From assembly GCA_023333565.1 (NCBI GenBank), contig JAJKFH010001182.1, positions 372,001 through 436,000 on the forward strand: a stretch of 64,000 bases of DNA, read 5' to 3'. The stretch is from Puffinus mauretanicus. Its lineage: Eukaryota > Chordata > Aves > Procellariiformes > Procellariidae. The notes beneath the pieces are model-generated. The model did no database searches, was not told the origin of the DNA, and worked only from the letters and a program-made list of their open reading frames with translations. Below are positions 38,530-52,383 of this stretch, one piece after another. The first letter of the stretch is position 1; each line of letters opens with the position of its first letter. Position numbers and translations under genes: made by a program.

Positions 38530-40269
38530 CAATCTTGCAAAATAGCACAAGGAAAATACTTTTTTGAGCATAAGTGAAACATTCATTGGCTTTTTCATGA
38601 TGATCAGAAGTAGTGTATTTTCTGCATGAAGTCTTACAGGAAGAGTTCCTGAAAACAGATGTTTATTGTCATCTAAGGCTTTGGCCTCTAAATGGATAAT
38701 ATTGCCAGATCTCTGTGTCTCTGTGTGCAGCAGAGAGTTCAGTAATGCTTCCTAAGACGAGAGAATCTGCCTGTGTAGAAACAGCCGAGGGGTTGATCCT
38801 GAAGTGGCTGACTCTGGTGCTGAAACCTGCACCCAAAGGTGGCAAGAAGTAAGCCAGAAATAGTGTCCACTTAGTGCCCTCGTGCTGTGCAAAGACTGCA
38901 TTTCAATTTGATAAATTTATCATTTCCAATATGAAATATTTATATTCAGTAAAAAGCTAGCTGCTTACATTGAGAATAATTGGGAGAGATGACTGTCAAA
39001 ACCAGGAGAATCTGAAGAACTGTAATAGTGCAGGAACATACACATAGACTGCATTTTGTCCGGTGAATAACTGTATACATCTACATTTTCAGGATCTAAA
39101 AGAAAAGTAAGTGCCAATGGGATAACAAAGAAAGTGAGATGATTAAGTAACCGTTTAAGATACTCCTAATTTTGTGCAAAGACACAATATTGGAAGCAAA
39201 CCTGTGTATGAGGCAATGCATTTAAAATTATTGAAAATACTTTTCATTTAAGCCTAACTACAGAGCACGTTATTTACGTTTGAACCGTGGGTTTCACTGG
39301 CACTGAACTTGGTTAAAATACAGCGTATACAGTGTAGCTTTGGAGATTGGGAAACTCTTCATCCTTATGATTCAGGTAGACCAGGACTATGGCGTAAATG
39401 TTGCTTATTGTGAAATATTGCTGCGTCCGTCACACAGTTGAAAATGATAGGAACATGCCCCTGTTCTGTTTCCTGGAGAGGTGACTGAGAGGATTATTGG
39501 CATAAATCAATAGTTCATGCTCGCACCATCTTCCAAATGTGGCAAACAGTCACAAGGCAATAATCAAAGAGAAATGCTATTCATGCTATAACAGGTAGCC
39601 AGATGCCAAATTATTTTTAAAAGGCCTTTTGAGGCAGTATTTTCATGCCACTAATCGTCAACATTCATCAAAGTAGCTCTTTAATTATATTTTTATTTTA
39701 ACATATTAATTAGGTATGGAATTTGAATGCTCTTTAGTACAGAGGAAATCAGATCTCATTAGTTTTTGGATGTGAATCAAAGGTTTTATATTTAGCTTAA
39801 ATCAGAACGGGCAAGAATGTTAGCTTATGTGAAGGTGTTTCAGAAGGGTTATATGAAGTTTTTTCTGAGTCAAAAATATACTTAATAGTTTTTAAGAACT
39901 CCTGGGGATTTGAATGTCCGGAAGAACTAAATGCTCAGTTTCCTTATTACAGAGATAGTGAGGATAAGATACTGAAACAAGAAATGTCAGCTTGGCATGC
40001 TTGTTACTCTGGAATTCATGTAAATATATGTAGATAAGTGTGCCAGCATTCATAGTGTGTAAAAACATTTACAGGATGTTTTATTTAAAGGTACACGCTC
40101 GTTAGGTAGGCAGTGCTTTTTGTCTGTATTTGAGTAAAGATGCCTCAGGTTTAGGAAGAGGCTACTGGAGTTTCGTCTCTTTTTTCTGCAGAGAGAGGTT
40201 AGCTTTGGTTAAAGAGAATTGCGACTCCAGATTTCATTCTCACTGTCCACAGGTGCAGATCAGCATTGC

Positions 40270-40740
40270 CTGATGTGAAGTGTAGACTGGGAAAATACTT
40301 CTCTGTTTCCTTTCTGCTCTGCCTTAGCCTTGCTCCGCTGCTTTGCCCTCCGCAGCAGGGCGGTGGTTTCTCTTCCACTCGCAGCCTGGCTCCTGCCGCT
40401 TGGCAGCTCTGGAGGAAGGGCAGTATTTTCTCCTCACCGAAAGGTAGCCAGGTCTGATGCAGGGACTCGTGCCTGATGGCGGTGGGGAGTGGTGTCCTTC
40501 TGCAATGCAGAAAAGCAAGGAGGAACGAGCAGAGGGGAGCAGTGAGAAACGGGGTTGCGCGCTCTGCTAAGGTGCTACAAGCAGCTTTGTCCCTCTGAGC
40601 GAGTCCCTTTGCAGGAGGTGCCAAAGTCCGCTGGAGGATGGGGTCAGTCGGTTGCTTTGGTTCCTTCTGCTCTCGGCTTGACACGGTGCCGGCTCTCACC
40701 GCCGGGTCCCTCCCTGCGCCTCGCCATCCAGCAAACACCT
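40270..40740. other. GC-rich block
   Basis: CpG-bearing DNA with a 179-codon minus frame (40199-40738) and a 116-codon plus frame (40555-40905). No known domain is seen in either, so composition is the likely cause. Confidence 0.4.
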
Positions 40741-43574
40741 TACGTTAGGTCTACGTGCAGCGTTTTTCTTCTGGTGCGGCTTTCTGTTTCTATCATAGCC
40801 AGGAATTCTTACACGCTCAAGGAAGTCCTCACCTGTTGGTGGTACCCTACTGTCCCCTTGAAAACTTCAGAGGGACCAGCTTCTCCCCTTGGCATGGAAA
40901 GCTGAAAAAAAGTCAGTCCATTATTTGCACCCTGCTGGTCTCTTGTTCTCCCTTGCATTTCAGTAGGCATCTGACCTGCCGTGACTCTCTTGACACACTG
41001 CGGCCCTTGGTTTTTCTCCTCATTTCTCCATCCCTCGAGGAAGGAGACACCTGAGGAAACTGCACGGCAGCCTTCCAAGGGGTGGCTAAATGCCCTTTCC
41101 TAAGCCTTTAAGGGGGGGCCTGTTCCCCTAGGAGGACGGACTGTCTGAAGTAATTGCGGGGTTATTAAATCATTTGAGAACACAGCTTAGCAGCCGCTCG
41201 TTGGCATCTTACAATGAACATTTCTACAAGAATTCCGGAATAAACTCAGTCCTGATGCCTCTGGAGACAGCAGCAGTTGCTGTGAATCCCCCGTGGCGAG
41301 GTCTGGCAGAGGCTGCCTGCCAGTGCTGGCTCTCTGCCCCCCGCAGCACCAGCGGCCAGAGGCTGCTGACAGCAGGCTCGTACGCTTGACCAGCTTCCTC
41401 ACAACCCTGCTGCTGAGGCACCCAAACAGAAGATAGGTTTTCTGGAGCTGCAGAGTGCTTTCAGGCAGAATCTACACCTGTGGGTAGCAGCTTATTCAAT
41501 TTGGTGAAAAATTTAATTAAAAAAACCCAACAGTAATAGTTCCCCAAATGGAGATTTATTTATGAGAACTAGGGAGCATATGCAGAAATGTTTATTGAGG
41601 TGACTGAGTGGATATCAAAAAAATACAGATTGCTGTCTGTCATTGATGCTGTTACTTTCTTATCATACAGAGTTTGGTGAACAAGTGCTGCCATGTAAGT
41701 TAAGCTATAATGCCAAAGATGGAAATCATGGGAAATGAACCTCCTGGCTAAGAGCAGTAAAAGTCTGTCATTAAGACCTGGCAGAAAAACGAGATGAGTG
41801 GAAACCTTGCGTTCCTGAGGCTGTTCCTGTCTCTGCAGTGTCCTCTTCTGTGAGGTCTTGTGACTGTGAAAATTCAGAGCCGGTTATTCTCTGTCTAAAA
41901 ATGATTTCAGCATTGACTGTGCTCAGAATTTGACTTCACCCCAGGATACCAAACTGCTGTGTTTCTCTATAATACAGCCCTAACTGGACTGCACAGAAGC
42001 TCAGGTTTATGAAAAGCAATTGCTGTATTTTTTTTCTGAAAGGATATAAAGCTCCTGGTAGGCTTATATTTTTATTTGTTGCCATGTTGCAAACAGGAAG
42101 GTGAATCATGGGCATAATCCATGCCCGAGTCATCTTAATCTAAACATGTAGACATGCACAAAAGACAGATGCAGACAGATGAGGAAGAGTAAGGAACTTC
42201 ATTTCATCCACAGAAGACCCCCACTTTTCATAGCAGTAGTGCGATGTGGAGGCCTTGGTGTGAGCTACGTGGCATGAGATTGAGAAGGAAGGAAGAGCTG
42301 GGCTTAAGTGAGGCCAATCTATTATAGAGGAGCACAAATTGCTGTTGGAGACCAAAAAGGTTCCTACTAGTCCAGTAGGAGCAACAGCAGATACTTGTAG
42401 GATGCAAGGTGGGGTTTCCTATCGTCTTACCATTATTCCAGTCCCTCAGGGTTTATCGCAGTGGGGGTCATTGACCAGTGGACTGATTGACCAATACACT
42501 TTGTCCAAAGCACACATGACGTGGCTTGGTTCTTGTTCAAGTTCTTCCTTGAAAATTCTCATAATCTGGAGACATCATTTGGAACTTTTTTCTCCCAAAC
42601 TATAAAACTGGAGTTGTGATTCCATTTTTATTAGTTCCGAAAAGGATAAAAATAATCAAAATCTGTTTGCAGATTCTAGGAATAACACTAGGGATCGGGT
42701 TTTTTTGGCTATAGCTTTTTAGTCTTTGGGGATTTTTATCATCACTTAGAAATGGCTATTTCTGGTTTAAGATCAGTACTGAGAATAAAGCATGTTTCTT
42801 CCTTTTCTCTTCCATGATAAATGCACCAGAGAGTTGCTTATTCAGCAAATACATTTATTTAATAACCAATGTCAAATGACTTCCCTTTCTTTCAGTTTCA
42901 TTGCCGTGATTCTTACTCTTTAAGTGTTGTAGGAACGTGTTTATCATTGACTTTAATTTCACGTGACAATGTATTGTGTAGTTAAATGGATTTTTCCCTT
43001 GCTAGATATGTGGAGCATAGTGGTAACATTGCAGATTTCGAAACGTGCTTGTTTACCACTGGTACTTGTGAAGGCTAAGCTTTCATTCCTTTTTAATAGC
43101 TTTTGTTCTGAAAGAAGATAAGAATATTCGTAAGAGGGGGAAAAAGTATGTATGATCCTGGATACATCTGTGGATCGTTGTATGAATGTAGATGATCACT
43201 GAGTAAGTCTTCCCAAGTTGCAAACTGCTCATTGCAGCTTTGAATCATCTTATTCCTCTAGCTGTAGAGTAATGGAGATAAAGCAAGAGGACTTTAACAG
43301 TGCTAAAATAAGATAGAAAAAGAAAGTTTAGTAGGCTGTCAAGTCACCTGTAGTGCCCCCGCACTGCCATGGCAAATGCAGGTACCTGTGTCAAAAGTTG
43401 AGTGATGTTCCTGAGTAGACTATTGCAGTGGGAATTCATGCCAAGACTAAAAAGAGAGATTCCTCCAGTCAGGTGACCTCTTGGCCAGGGAAGACAATAT
43501 AGCACTTCAGTGGTCTCTGCTACTCCAGTAGCCCAAATCCCTGTGAACTCTTTTATTGGTAATGCAGGTAAATT

Positions 43575-44922
43575 CGTAGAATTGTAGAATCACAGAATGG
43601 TTTGGGTTGGAAGGGACTTTAAAGACCATCTAGTTCCAACCCCCGTGCCATGACCAGGGACACCTTCCACTAGATCAGGTTGCTCAAAGCCCCATCCAAC
43701 CTGACCTTGAACACTTCCAGGGAGGGGGAATCCACAACTTCTCCGGGCAACCTGTTCCAGTGCCTCACCACCTCATAGTGAAGAATTTCTTCCTAATAGT
43801 GAATCTAACCTACCCTCTTTCAGTTTAAAGCCATTACTCCTTGTCCTACATGCTATGTGCTCTTGTAGGCCCCCTTCAGGTACTGAAAGGCTGCTATGAG
43901 GTCTTCGTGGAACTTTCTCCTCTTCAGGCTGAACAACCCCAACTCTCTCAGCCTGTCTTCATAGGAGAGGTGCTCCAGCCCTCTGATCATCTTCATAGCC
44001 CTCCTCTGAACTCGCTCCAACAGGTCCATGTCCTTCTTATGTTGGGGGCCCCAGAGCTGGAGGCAGTACTGCAGGTGGGGTCTCACCAGAGCAGAGTAGA
44101 GGGGGAGAATCACCAGCTGGTCACGCTTCTTTGGATGCAGCCCAGGATATGATTGGCTTTCTGGGCTGCAAGCGCACGTTGCCGGGTCCTGTTGAGCTTC
44201 TCATCAACCAACACCCCCAAGTCCTTCTCCTCAAGGCTGCTCTCATTTGTGCTTGGGATTGCCCCAACCCATGTGCAGGACCTTGCACTTGGCCTTGTTC
44301 AACTTCATGAGGTTCACACAGGCCCACCGCTCAAGCCTGTCAAGGTCCCTCTGGATGGCCTCCCTTCCCTCCAGCATGTCAACCACACCACACATTTGGT
44401 GTCATTGGCAGACTTGCTGAGGATGCACTCAATCCCACTGTCTATGTCACTGATGTCACTGATGAAGATATTAAACTGTACTGGTCCCAATACAGACCCC
44501 TGAGGAATGCCACTTGTCACTGGTCTCCACTTGGACATCGAGCCGTTGACCACAACTCTTTCAGTGTGGCCATCCAGCCAATTCCTTATCCAGCGAGTGA
44601 TCCATCTGTCAAATCCGTGTCTCTCCAATCTAGAGACAAGGATGTTGTGCAGGACAGTGTCAAATGCTTTGCACAAGTCCTGGTAGATGACGTCAGTTGC
44701 TCTTCCCTTATCCACCAACACTGTAAAGCTGTTGTAGAAGGCCACCAAATTTGTCAGGCACAATTTGCCCTTAGTGAAGCCATGTTGGCTGTCAGCAATC
44801 ACCTCCTTATTTTCCATGTGCCTTAGCATAGTTTCCAGGAGGATCTGCTCCATGATCTTCCCAGGCACAGCGGTGAGACTGGCTGCCCTGTAGTTCCCTG
44901 GGTCTTCCTTTTTTCCCTTTTT
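43575..44922 (-). mobile_element. CR1 LINE, 5'-truncated, about 1.35 kb, catalytic box mutated
   Basis: Minus-strand reading begins inside the reverse transcriptase ([20 protein letters not shown], then [20 protein letters not shown], then [15 protein letters not shown]). It runs through the C-terminal region ([20 protein letters not shown]) to the terminal repeat at the 43575 side. The first 184 codons are uninterrupted (44314-44868), but the FADD box reads SAND (44401-44412), which would remove a catalytic aspartate and the preceding aromatic residue. An in-frame ISDISD duplication lies just upstream. The copy is truncated and inactive. Confidence 0.95.
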
Positions 44923-45670
44923 GACAGAGGATTGGTAGCAGCAGCTTGGCTTGGGACTTCCAGACCATCGTCCTCTGATGAGTCAGATGGAGGAATCTGG
45001 TCTGTTAATTCAAAGTCATTAGAAGGCATTAAACACCTCTGTGTCTGATCATTAAAAGAGAATAGAAAGTCCTGCTTTGTTATCATAATTCTACTATGTC
45101 CATTTTTTTCAGATGACTATTTGCAAATAAGGAAGTACCAACATTACGGATTTCTAGCTAGTAAAATATTATTTTAAGGCAAGATTCACATAGTATGTTT
45201 CTGTGAGTGTTTCTTCATAGTGTGGGTTTTCCTTCATGTGACTTTAACTGCGATTGCATATGCAATGAGTATCAGTTTCCACCAAGGTATTAAATGTACA
45301 TTGTACCTTTTTTCTTGTGCCAAACATATGCGGGCTGCGGGCTGCTAAGATTCAGCTTTTATTTCAGTTTGCATTTAATGTGTGGTAAGTCATTGTCCCT
45401 GGGAATGGAGAAAAACTTGCACATTTTACTGGAGAGAACGGTCATTGACTGCATTGTTAACGTTAACGAGGGCAACTCACATGTTTGTCAATTGCAAGTA
45501 TATATCAAAAAGATTATTTCTATAAAACTGGAAGGTATAATGTATAAGACCAACAGTGAGCTGTGCTTTTTAGATGAAGCAAATCGGAGCCCTCTGTCTG
45601 TCCCAGAAGAGGTGAAACCTCTGATTGATTTTGGAAAAGCTGGCTGTCTTTGAAAAACAAATAGTCATGC

Positions 45671-45709
45671 TTTAAACAATTTCAGGAACATTTTAAACAA
45701 TTTCAGGAA
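45671..45709 (+). repeat. Short direct duplication
   Basis: tttaaacaatttcaggaa occurs at 45671-45688 and again at 45692-45709, a 21-bp period. Confidence 0.9.
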
Positions 45710-46415
45710 GATTATAATTTCAGTCCTGAGGTTTTAGGGGCAGAGCAAACAGTGTTTCCTTTGATTAAGGGATATAATTCTGTTTATATTAAAGTGCATT
45801 AACTAGAGTAATAATTTGAGCTGCAAGGAAGACATTTAGCATGCCTAAATCCTGTTTAAATGAATCTGACTTCAACCATGTTTAAAATGAAATACAAATG
45901 CTTTCTTGAAATTAAGCTGACCATTGCACATTTGCTTTTTGTCTATTCTGTCCTGTGCCAGTATGTTTTTTTCATTTTTTCTATTTCACAAGCATAATTA
46001 GTATTTGCTTAAATGAGTATTTACTAAACTAAGTAAAAATACTTATGGGCTACATTGAAATATAGTACTAAAGCTGACTTTTTTGTGGCAGGAATGAGTA
46101 TTCAAAAGGAAGATAAAAAGCTGTGATTGTTATAACCAATATTTTTTTAAACGGCACTGAAAAATTAAAGTCCTGTATTCCCCGTTGACTTTTGAGTAGA
46201 GGAACTCTGCATCCTGTAGCATCCGTGTGCGCACTGTGAATTTGTAATTGGTGTCTTCATTCTTAGGATATTAGTTTTCCAGAAGTGCTTTGTATCATTT
46301 AAACTAATGAGTGTTCTTTTTAGGTGAACTGGGTGGATAATTCTTTGCTAAGTGGATAGAAGGACAGAAAGTAGGATTATTTATGGAAAAGCTGTAAGTT
46401 TTAGTGTTGTGGTGT

Positions 46416-46925
46416 TTAGTTGTGGTGTTTGGGGGGGTTGCTGAAGACCAATGAGAAGATGGGCTTGGCAGCTCTTGTACAAGACAAATAATAACAATTA
46501 CTAATTCTATTTGTTAAATTAATATAAAATAATTTGTGGTAAGTAGTTTCCCTACTTTTCAGAATAAAAGATTGGACAGAGCAGACATACTCTTCTATGT
46601 TTCTTTTAATGAGATGCTTCATATTGCAGTTTAGAAATACAAATATGTAAAATACTATGAACTGATATGTGTTTTGCTTGACATGCTCAGCTGACACGTA
46701 CTTGAGAACTCTCCCCCCAGTTTTTCTTCTAGCTTGGTTGTAACAAAGGCAATAACTGAAGACTGGAGAAACTTTACTAAGAGGGGAGTGAGTGTGGGTG
46801 GAGTCAGAGAGAAGGGGAAGGAGCTGGTTGTCGGTCAAAGAGCTCTTCATGCAATGAATCCAGAACAAATGTTTGTATTGATAATTAAGCTTCTCAGGAA
46901 TTATAATGTCGAACTTACTGCGCAT
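46416..46925 (-). other. 169-codon minus ORF in AT-rich DNA, unrecognised
   Basis: An uninterrupted frame from ATG to stop, unusually long for such AT-rich sequence. The product is rich in Asn, Tyr, Ser and Lys, with a hydrophobic run (QFIVFYIFVFLNC). I recognise no family, and no promoter or splice context is evident. It may be chance. Confidence 0.2.
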
Positions 46926-48639
46926 CTCTGTGCATCTCTAGCGGTTTGCTTTCTTTTCAAATAATTGTAGATCAAATGAAGCAATTCCAAGATTGAAAGT
47001 AAAATGGAGGAATAATAGAAAACTGTGACAGATGTTTACAGTTCTAAGCGTAAAAGAATTAAGAACATTCTTTTACCTTAGTTTTGCTTCTAGAAATGTG
47101 TACATTGCCTGATTACTTGCGGTGGTGAAAAATTCTGTTCCCCCATATTTATTGGGTATTTACTGCTTTTTACATTGTGCTTATTCCTGCAGTATTCCTC
47201 CTACGTCCTGTACAGCAGCAAATCCCATTTAATTACTGTGATTTCCAGTTAACAGTATTTGAAGATTCTGTTTTTTCAAACCACTAGGCTGAAATTGGTG
47301 TAAGTGTGTTATTTATTGTCTATGTGTGGTGAATCCGAAGGAGGCTCGTGATTTACATTAGGAACTGGATGGGGCTGCAACCTTTGTACCTTAGTGCCTT
47401 AGTACCACTATAGGTTACAAAAAAAAGACCTTGTGTCTGAGTGGTCCACTTTGCAGCAGTGGTAACTACCTACAGGGAAGACCTTAATGAATTGGTTTGT
47501 TTGCTTTTTTCCCTATGACTAAGGCCATAGGGAGAGAAAAAGCTCTGTTTTCCTTTCTGAAATCTTTTTCTCAACAGGCTGAAAACCAGGTGATCTCCAG
47601 GGGAAAGTTAGGTTTTTAACTTTTTAAAAAAATTGAAACTAAAATTTAGATTGCACAGTGATGAGCATCTGAACTATGCAGAAGCTTTTATGGCACAGTC
47701 ACTCTTGTTTTTCAGAATGGGCTTGCATATGGCTTTCTGTTCTGTTTCAAAAGTTAAGCTGTGAGTGAATAGCAGTGGTGGAAAAAGGAATGCATTTAAC
47801 CGTTCCGTAGTTAAACAGTTTTAATTAAACCAGTTAATTAGCTTGTGTAATAAATGTACTTGCTAACTCACCATTTTTCTAAAATGTTGTTTCTTTCTTC
47901 TTGTTATATGAAGTATAAAAACATCTCTACCTGAAGCGACAGCTGGAAGTGCTGTTTTTCAGTTTCATTCATCTATATTATACTGTTTTTTTCATAGCCT
48001 GTATTCTCTCTTTTTAGTGTAAGATTTTAAAATTTGCCTTTAGGATTCCAGTGTCTGGTTACCGTAGGATGCAGGTAGATCTTCAACCGAGGTTTTTTAG
48101 GCATGCTGGTAGTTTGACTTCACACTGAGTCAAGTGCAAAAATATTGTACAGGAATACAGAGACTTTTGCCTCATCCTTTCTGTCTTATTAGCATCAGTT
48201 ACAGGGGAGCAGTATCAAGCTCATTACTCGGTCTCTTGGTTACATTCACCTCTGTGTTCACTATTGAATTTTGTTTGGTTAGCAGTCCATCACATTATAT
48301 TAAATAGGATTTCATTAATGAAAACAGTCTGTTCAGCAAGTGGCCCAATAATGTTGAAAAGCCTGTTATGAAGCCTCAGGAACCAATTAAGTAAACGTAT
48401 ACAATTTATGGAGAATGCATGTTCTTTATCTCCAGTACAACTTCGATGATTATTCTGGCCAAATTTGCTTTTGCTGTGTTTCCACTCGATTACACTGCTC
48501 TGGTTCCTTCCGAAAAGCAGTTCAGTATTCCTTTGAACAACATTTTGAGTAGTTCTCCAGCAAAATACTTTTTAATCTTCTTTTATGTCTGCTTACAAGA
48601 TCTAATCTGTGTCCTAAACTTGCAATCAAAATCCATTTT

Positions 48640-48900
48640 CGGAGATGTCTGCGCAGAAAGAGAGAAGTGTTAGACGGCGGTGTCAGCGCCGGAGCTGGAC
48701 CCGCAGACCGGAGGGGTGCTTGCTGCACGGGGTCGGGGAGCCGCGGCTGCGAGGAGGGGTGGTTTCTCTCCTGGACTTTGGCAGCATCTTTAGGTGCCTG
48801 TTAGGCCGATGTTCCTGGGAAAAGAGAGGCTGCCACCCTGTGCAGAGTCCTCATTGCCTTTCCACAGGCGATGGCGGTGCTTCAGCCAGAGAGCAGTGTC
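48640..48900. other. GC-rich patch
   Basis: CpG-containing segment (gacggcggtgtcagcgccgg) with short plus frames only; no recognised product. Confidence 0.35.
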
Positions 48901-49254
48901 TCACTTCGAGAGGGTTTTTTGAGAGGTCTTAGGCTCGTGAGTGAAGGCTCATGATGGTGTTCTTAACTGCTACAGATGGGACAAATGTTCAAGCAATTAG
49001 GCCTTAATGTGTCAGGTTCATTCGAATGGTTTGGTAAGCAGGAAACTGGTGAAAAGTCTGAGACTTGAGTAACAGGAATCCGTGACGGACATCAGGTTCT
49101 TGCAGGCTCAGTCTGAGAGGTCTTTGATTTTTTCTGGTTTTGTGTAATGAACTTGTTATCACTGTTAACAATAAGATCCCAAGGAAACTGAATTTGTTTT
49201 TCTCTTTAAAAGAGCAAAAATATGTGAATTGAATTGCCAATATTGATTAAAAGT

Positions 49255-49420
49255 ACATGTTAGCATATTAGTACATAATATATTTAAATAATATATTAAC
49301 ATATACTTGATGTGTTATTAATACTGTCATATTAATAGGAATGCACAATTAGTATATTAAAATTATATAATATGTGTGAGAATTGTTGTTACTATAATAT
49401 ATATTAAAACTGGGATCCTG
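49255..49420. repeat. AT-rich low-complexity tract
   Basis: The stretch is dominated by atatta/taatat words (agtacataatatatttaaat and similar), with no gene or named repeat. Confidence 0.75.
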
Positions 49421-50799
49421 TGGCATAGAGCAGTGCTGGAGGTGGCTTGATGCAGCTCAGCAGAACTGAAAAAGGACCAAGTTTTGGTCTCTGTTCTGCT
49501 CCTCCTTTTGCCCTCCCATTAGGTGAAGGTATTGCTGAATGACTGCATGGCTGATTAGATTAATTTTTTTAATCTTGTCTTTATACATATGTTTTTTAAA
49601 AATTTGATGGTCTCTCTTCAGGGAATGGAAGAGGTCTGTGAAGGGCATGGAGCTTTTAACTAAATGGACCTAATGAGTTCTCAGCTTTAAAGTAGAGATG
49701 TGTTGAAGCAAGCTTCTTAGTGCTTCTCAGCATTCATAGCATAGAGATACACACCCTGATGTTTTGCAATGTATTGTAAGTGGAACTAACATTTGACCCA
49801 CCCTACTACTAAATTTACACATAAAAATGAATTAATATTAAATTATTTGACACCTGGATCCTAAACTATTAATTGGGTATGTATCTCACAGCAGTGTTTT
49901 ACATCAATTTCAAAATTTCAAGAGTTTTTGAGATTGGTGAAAGTCGCACAATAAAAGATAGCGCTTAAAGGCCAGCTATCTGCACTTCACAGCAACTGTG
50001 AGGAAAATCAGTGGGAGAATCACGGCTTGCGGGGGAGTTACGGCGTGTGTTACTGTGGTTGATTTGTTGGTGTCCATGTTCAAAGTAGTCTTCAAATTTC
50101 ACGGAATTAATTCAAATGTGTGATCTTTGCCTTAAAAACCATCACCACTATGTGAATAACCAAGGAACAAGTTAATTGTGCTAGACTAAACATTTTTACC
50201 CTGCTGAAATTCTGCCCCAGTAATTTCGGAAGGGAATGACCATAACCCTGTCACATGTGAGATGACAGCTTTCCACCGCTATAGTTTTTGCAAAGGGATA
50301 TATAATTTTCGGTGAGGAGTACTGACATCTTGTGGCTGCATGAAATAGTGCAAAGAGCTCTGGTCATACCAGCCTTTATATTTAGAAGAGCATGCTGCTG
50401 TTTTAACAAAAGCTAATGACTGCATTTCCCAGGATGTAAACACAAACCTCTAGAATATGCCGGTCTCGTGAAAAGTGTTAAAAGTAAAAAAAAAAAGCCT
50501 GTCGTATAATTGTTCATGAATAGGCAATTATTATTTGTGCTAGAATTGTTGTTTATTTTAAGATATTCTTGAATAAATTAGACTCAAATATTATTAAGGC
50601 TCCGAAGTAGCTGAGAGAGAAATAGAAATATGAATCCCATCCAATATTTTTCATTAAAATGCATTTCACTTACATAACAATGAGATCTTACCAACTGGCA
50701 TTTTAGGGAAGATATTAGTTTGAATTTTCTACGCAGCTTTTTTCTTTAGTTTAAAGACTTAACTGTATTTTTTGTAATCAAAATACACAGGAAAAGACG

Positions 50800-51240
50800 A
50801 GTAGCCTCTCTTCAGTCCGCCACGGAGGCGGTGGTTTCATGAGGACCGTCGCAGGCACAACTTCTGCGTAGCTGTGCCCCAGAGCCCGTCCAGCTGCAAA
50901 ATGACTGCCTTTCTCAGCTGGACCAGTTCCCAGGTCCATTTGCTGGCCAGTTCCCGCGATGTTGGTGCCGGCGCAGGGGAGCAGGCAGTGGAGGGGCAGC
51001 GGCGAGCGCTGCAGCTGCTCCTTCCAGCAGCAGCGACGGCTCGCTCCGGCTTCGGCGTTCGTCAAGGGGCAGCCTCGTGCTGCTCAGCCGCTGGTCTCCG
51101 TGGTGAGACTGCTGGACACAAGTGGCCAAGTTGGCCACTTCTGACCCCATCCTTCCCCCGGGTTCGCTCCCTTTCCCACGGGTCAGCTCAAGTCATGCTC
51201 CGGGCGTTGAGGTCAGGTTGTGGGCAATAGCACCGCAGCG
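50800..51240. promoter_or_regulatory. CpG-rich block 1.1 kb before an MCTP1 exon
   Basis: This block has dense CpGs (gcagcgacggctcgctccgg, gttggtgccggcgcagggga) in an otherwise AT-rich intron. It carries a 118-codon plus frame (50874-51230) and minus frames of 78-95 codons, all unrecognised. Its position, upstream of the exon at 52384, would suit an internal promoter or enhancer. That is inference; no TATA or initiator evidence was found. Confidence 0.35.
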
Positions 51241-52383
51241 TGGTAACGGCGACGTAGCAAATGGCAGTGTGAAACCTTGTGGCTGGGGAAGGTGATTTTA
51301 TTTTAAACCGAAACTGATTTTGGTCATTTGCTTTCACACTCTCACACCCGCAGGCTCACGTTCACAAGCACAGATGCGTTGTCCGGGTCTTGCATGATGG
51401 GGAGGGGAAGGACCAGCCGACAGGTCCTCCTCACGTCTCCGCGACTCCTGCTAGTGGGGTGACCATGTCTGTGCTGGATTGGGGTGTGGTGTGACATTTT
51501 GTACCTTCTGGTACCTGGTCACGCCTCTGTGTGCACCATCAGGTTTTTGCTTGCTGTCCTGTGTCTCTCCGCATGGGTGTCTTGAGAAGAGGACATAGAT
51601 GTGCTCCTGGATGGCTGCTAATCTCTGTGCCCCCAGCACGTGCCACCCCAAGAGTGCTCCTTCCACCAGTTGTTCCTTCTGACACTTCCACACCCACGTC
51701 CCATCCATTCTCCATTCGTGCCATGTTTAACATTTCTCTTTCAATTCCCTTCAGGGTTGTCTTTCTGGTCATAGTTAGTTGTTATTCAGCTGTACCAGGG
51801 TGCTCTCCTGCGGGTGGGTGATTGCTGCAGGAGGCGTGTGAACTTTGTGGACGGATTTAGAGTTGATTTGCTCATCGTTGAGTGCTGTAGGAAGCGCATC
51901 TTCGTGGAAGAGGGACCCCTGGACACAATAAAGTCAATGAAGGGTTACACTAGTGGTGTCAGTGGAGCCTGTGCCTCTTCAAAGGCATAAGATAATTAGA
52001 TTAATATTTTACAGAAATCATTTTAACTTTATAATCTAATTTTTGTGATTGCATTAAGATAAAATCCTAGTCCTAATAAGGACATTAGTCTGTTAACTAA
52101 AAACTACACCGCAATAGCCAGTATTTCATGTATGACTCTGAGTATGGATTGCAAACAACAGAAAGTGATGCAAGCACCCATTTGATGTTAACACAGTGAA
52201 TTACCTGAGTAATGACCCTGTGGAAAATAATAAGCTGTGACAATAAAAAAGTCTTTCTTCAGCTGCTGTTTTTAATTTGACTATCAGTAGAAATTACATT
52301 TAGTTCTGTTTAAGGTAATTTAGTCTCCATTCCCTTAATGTATTAAAAGGACATAATTAACAGTGTATATGTATCTTTAACAG

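Larger units (their letters stand above)
33769..52383 (+). other. MCTP1: MCTP1 intron between loop-1 exons, about 18.6 kb
   Basis: This GT-AG intron is mostly AT-rich, apparently unique DNA with many stops in all frames. Recognisable contents are an ERVL-type solo LTR (36503-37057), a CR1 fragment (43575-44922), GC-rich blocks near 40270-40740, 48640-48900 and 50800-51240, and an AT-rich tract near 49255-49420. Blocks 33770-36490, 37063-40200, 41100-43570, 44930-48600 and 49000-50790 show nothing I can name. No other coding exon was recognised. Confidence 0.85.
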
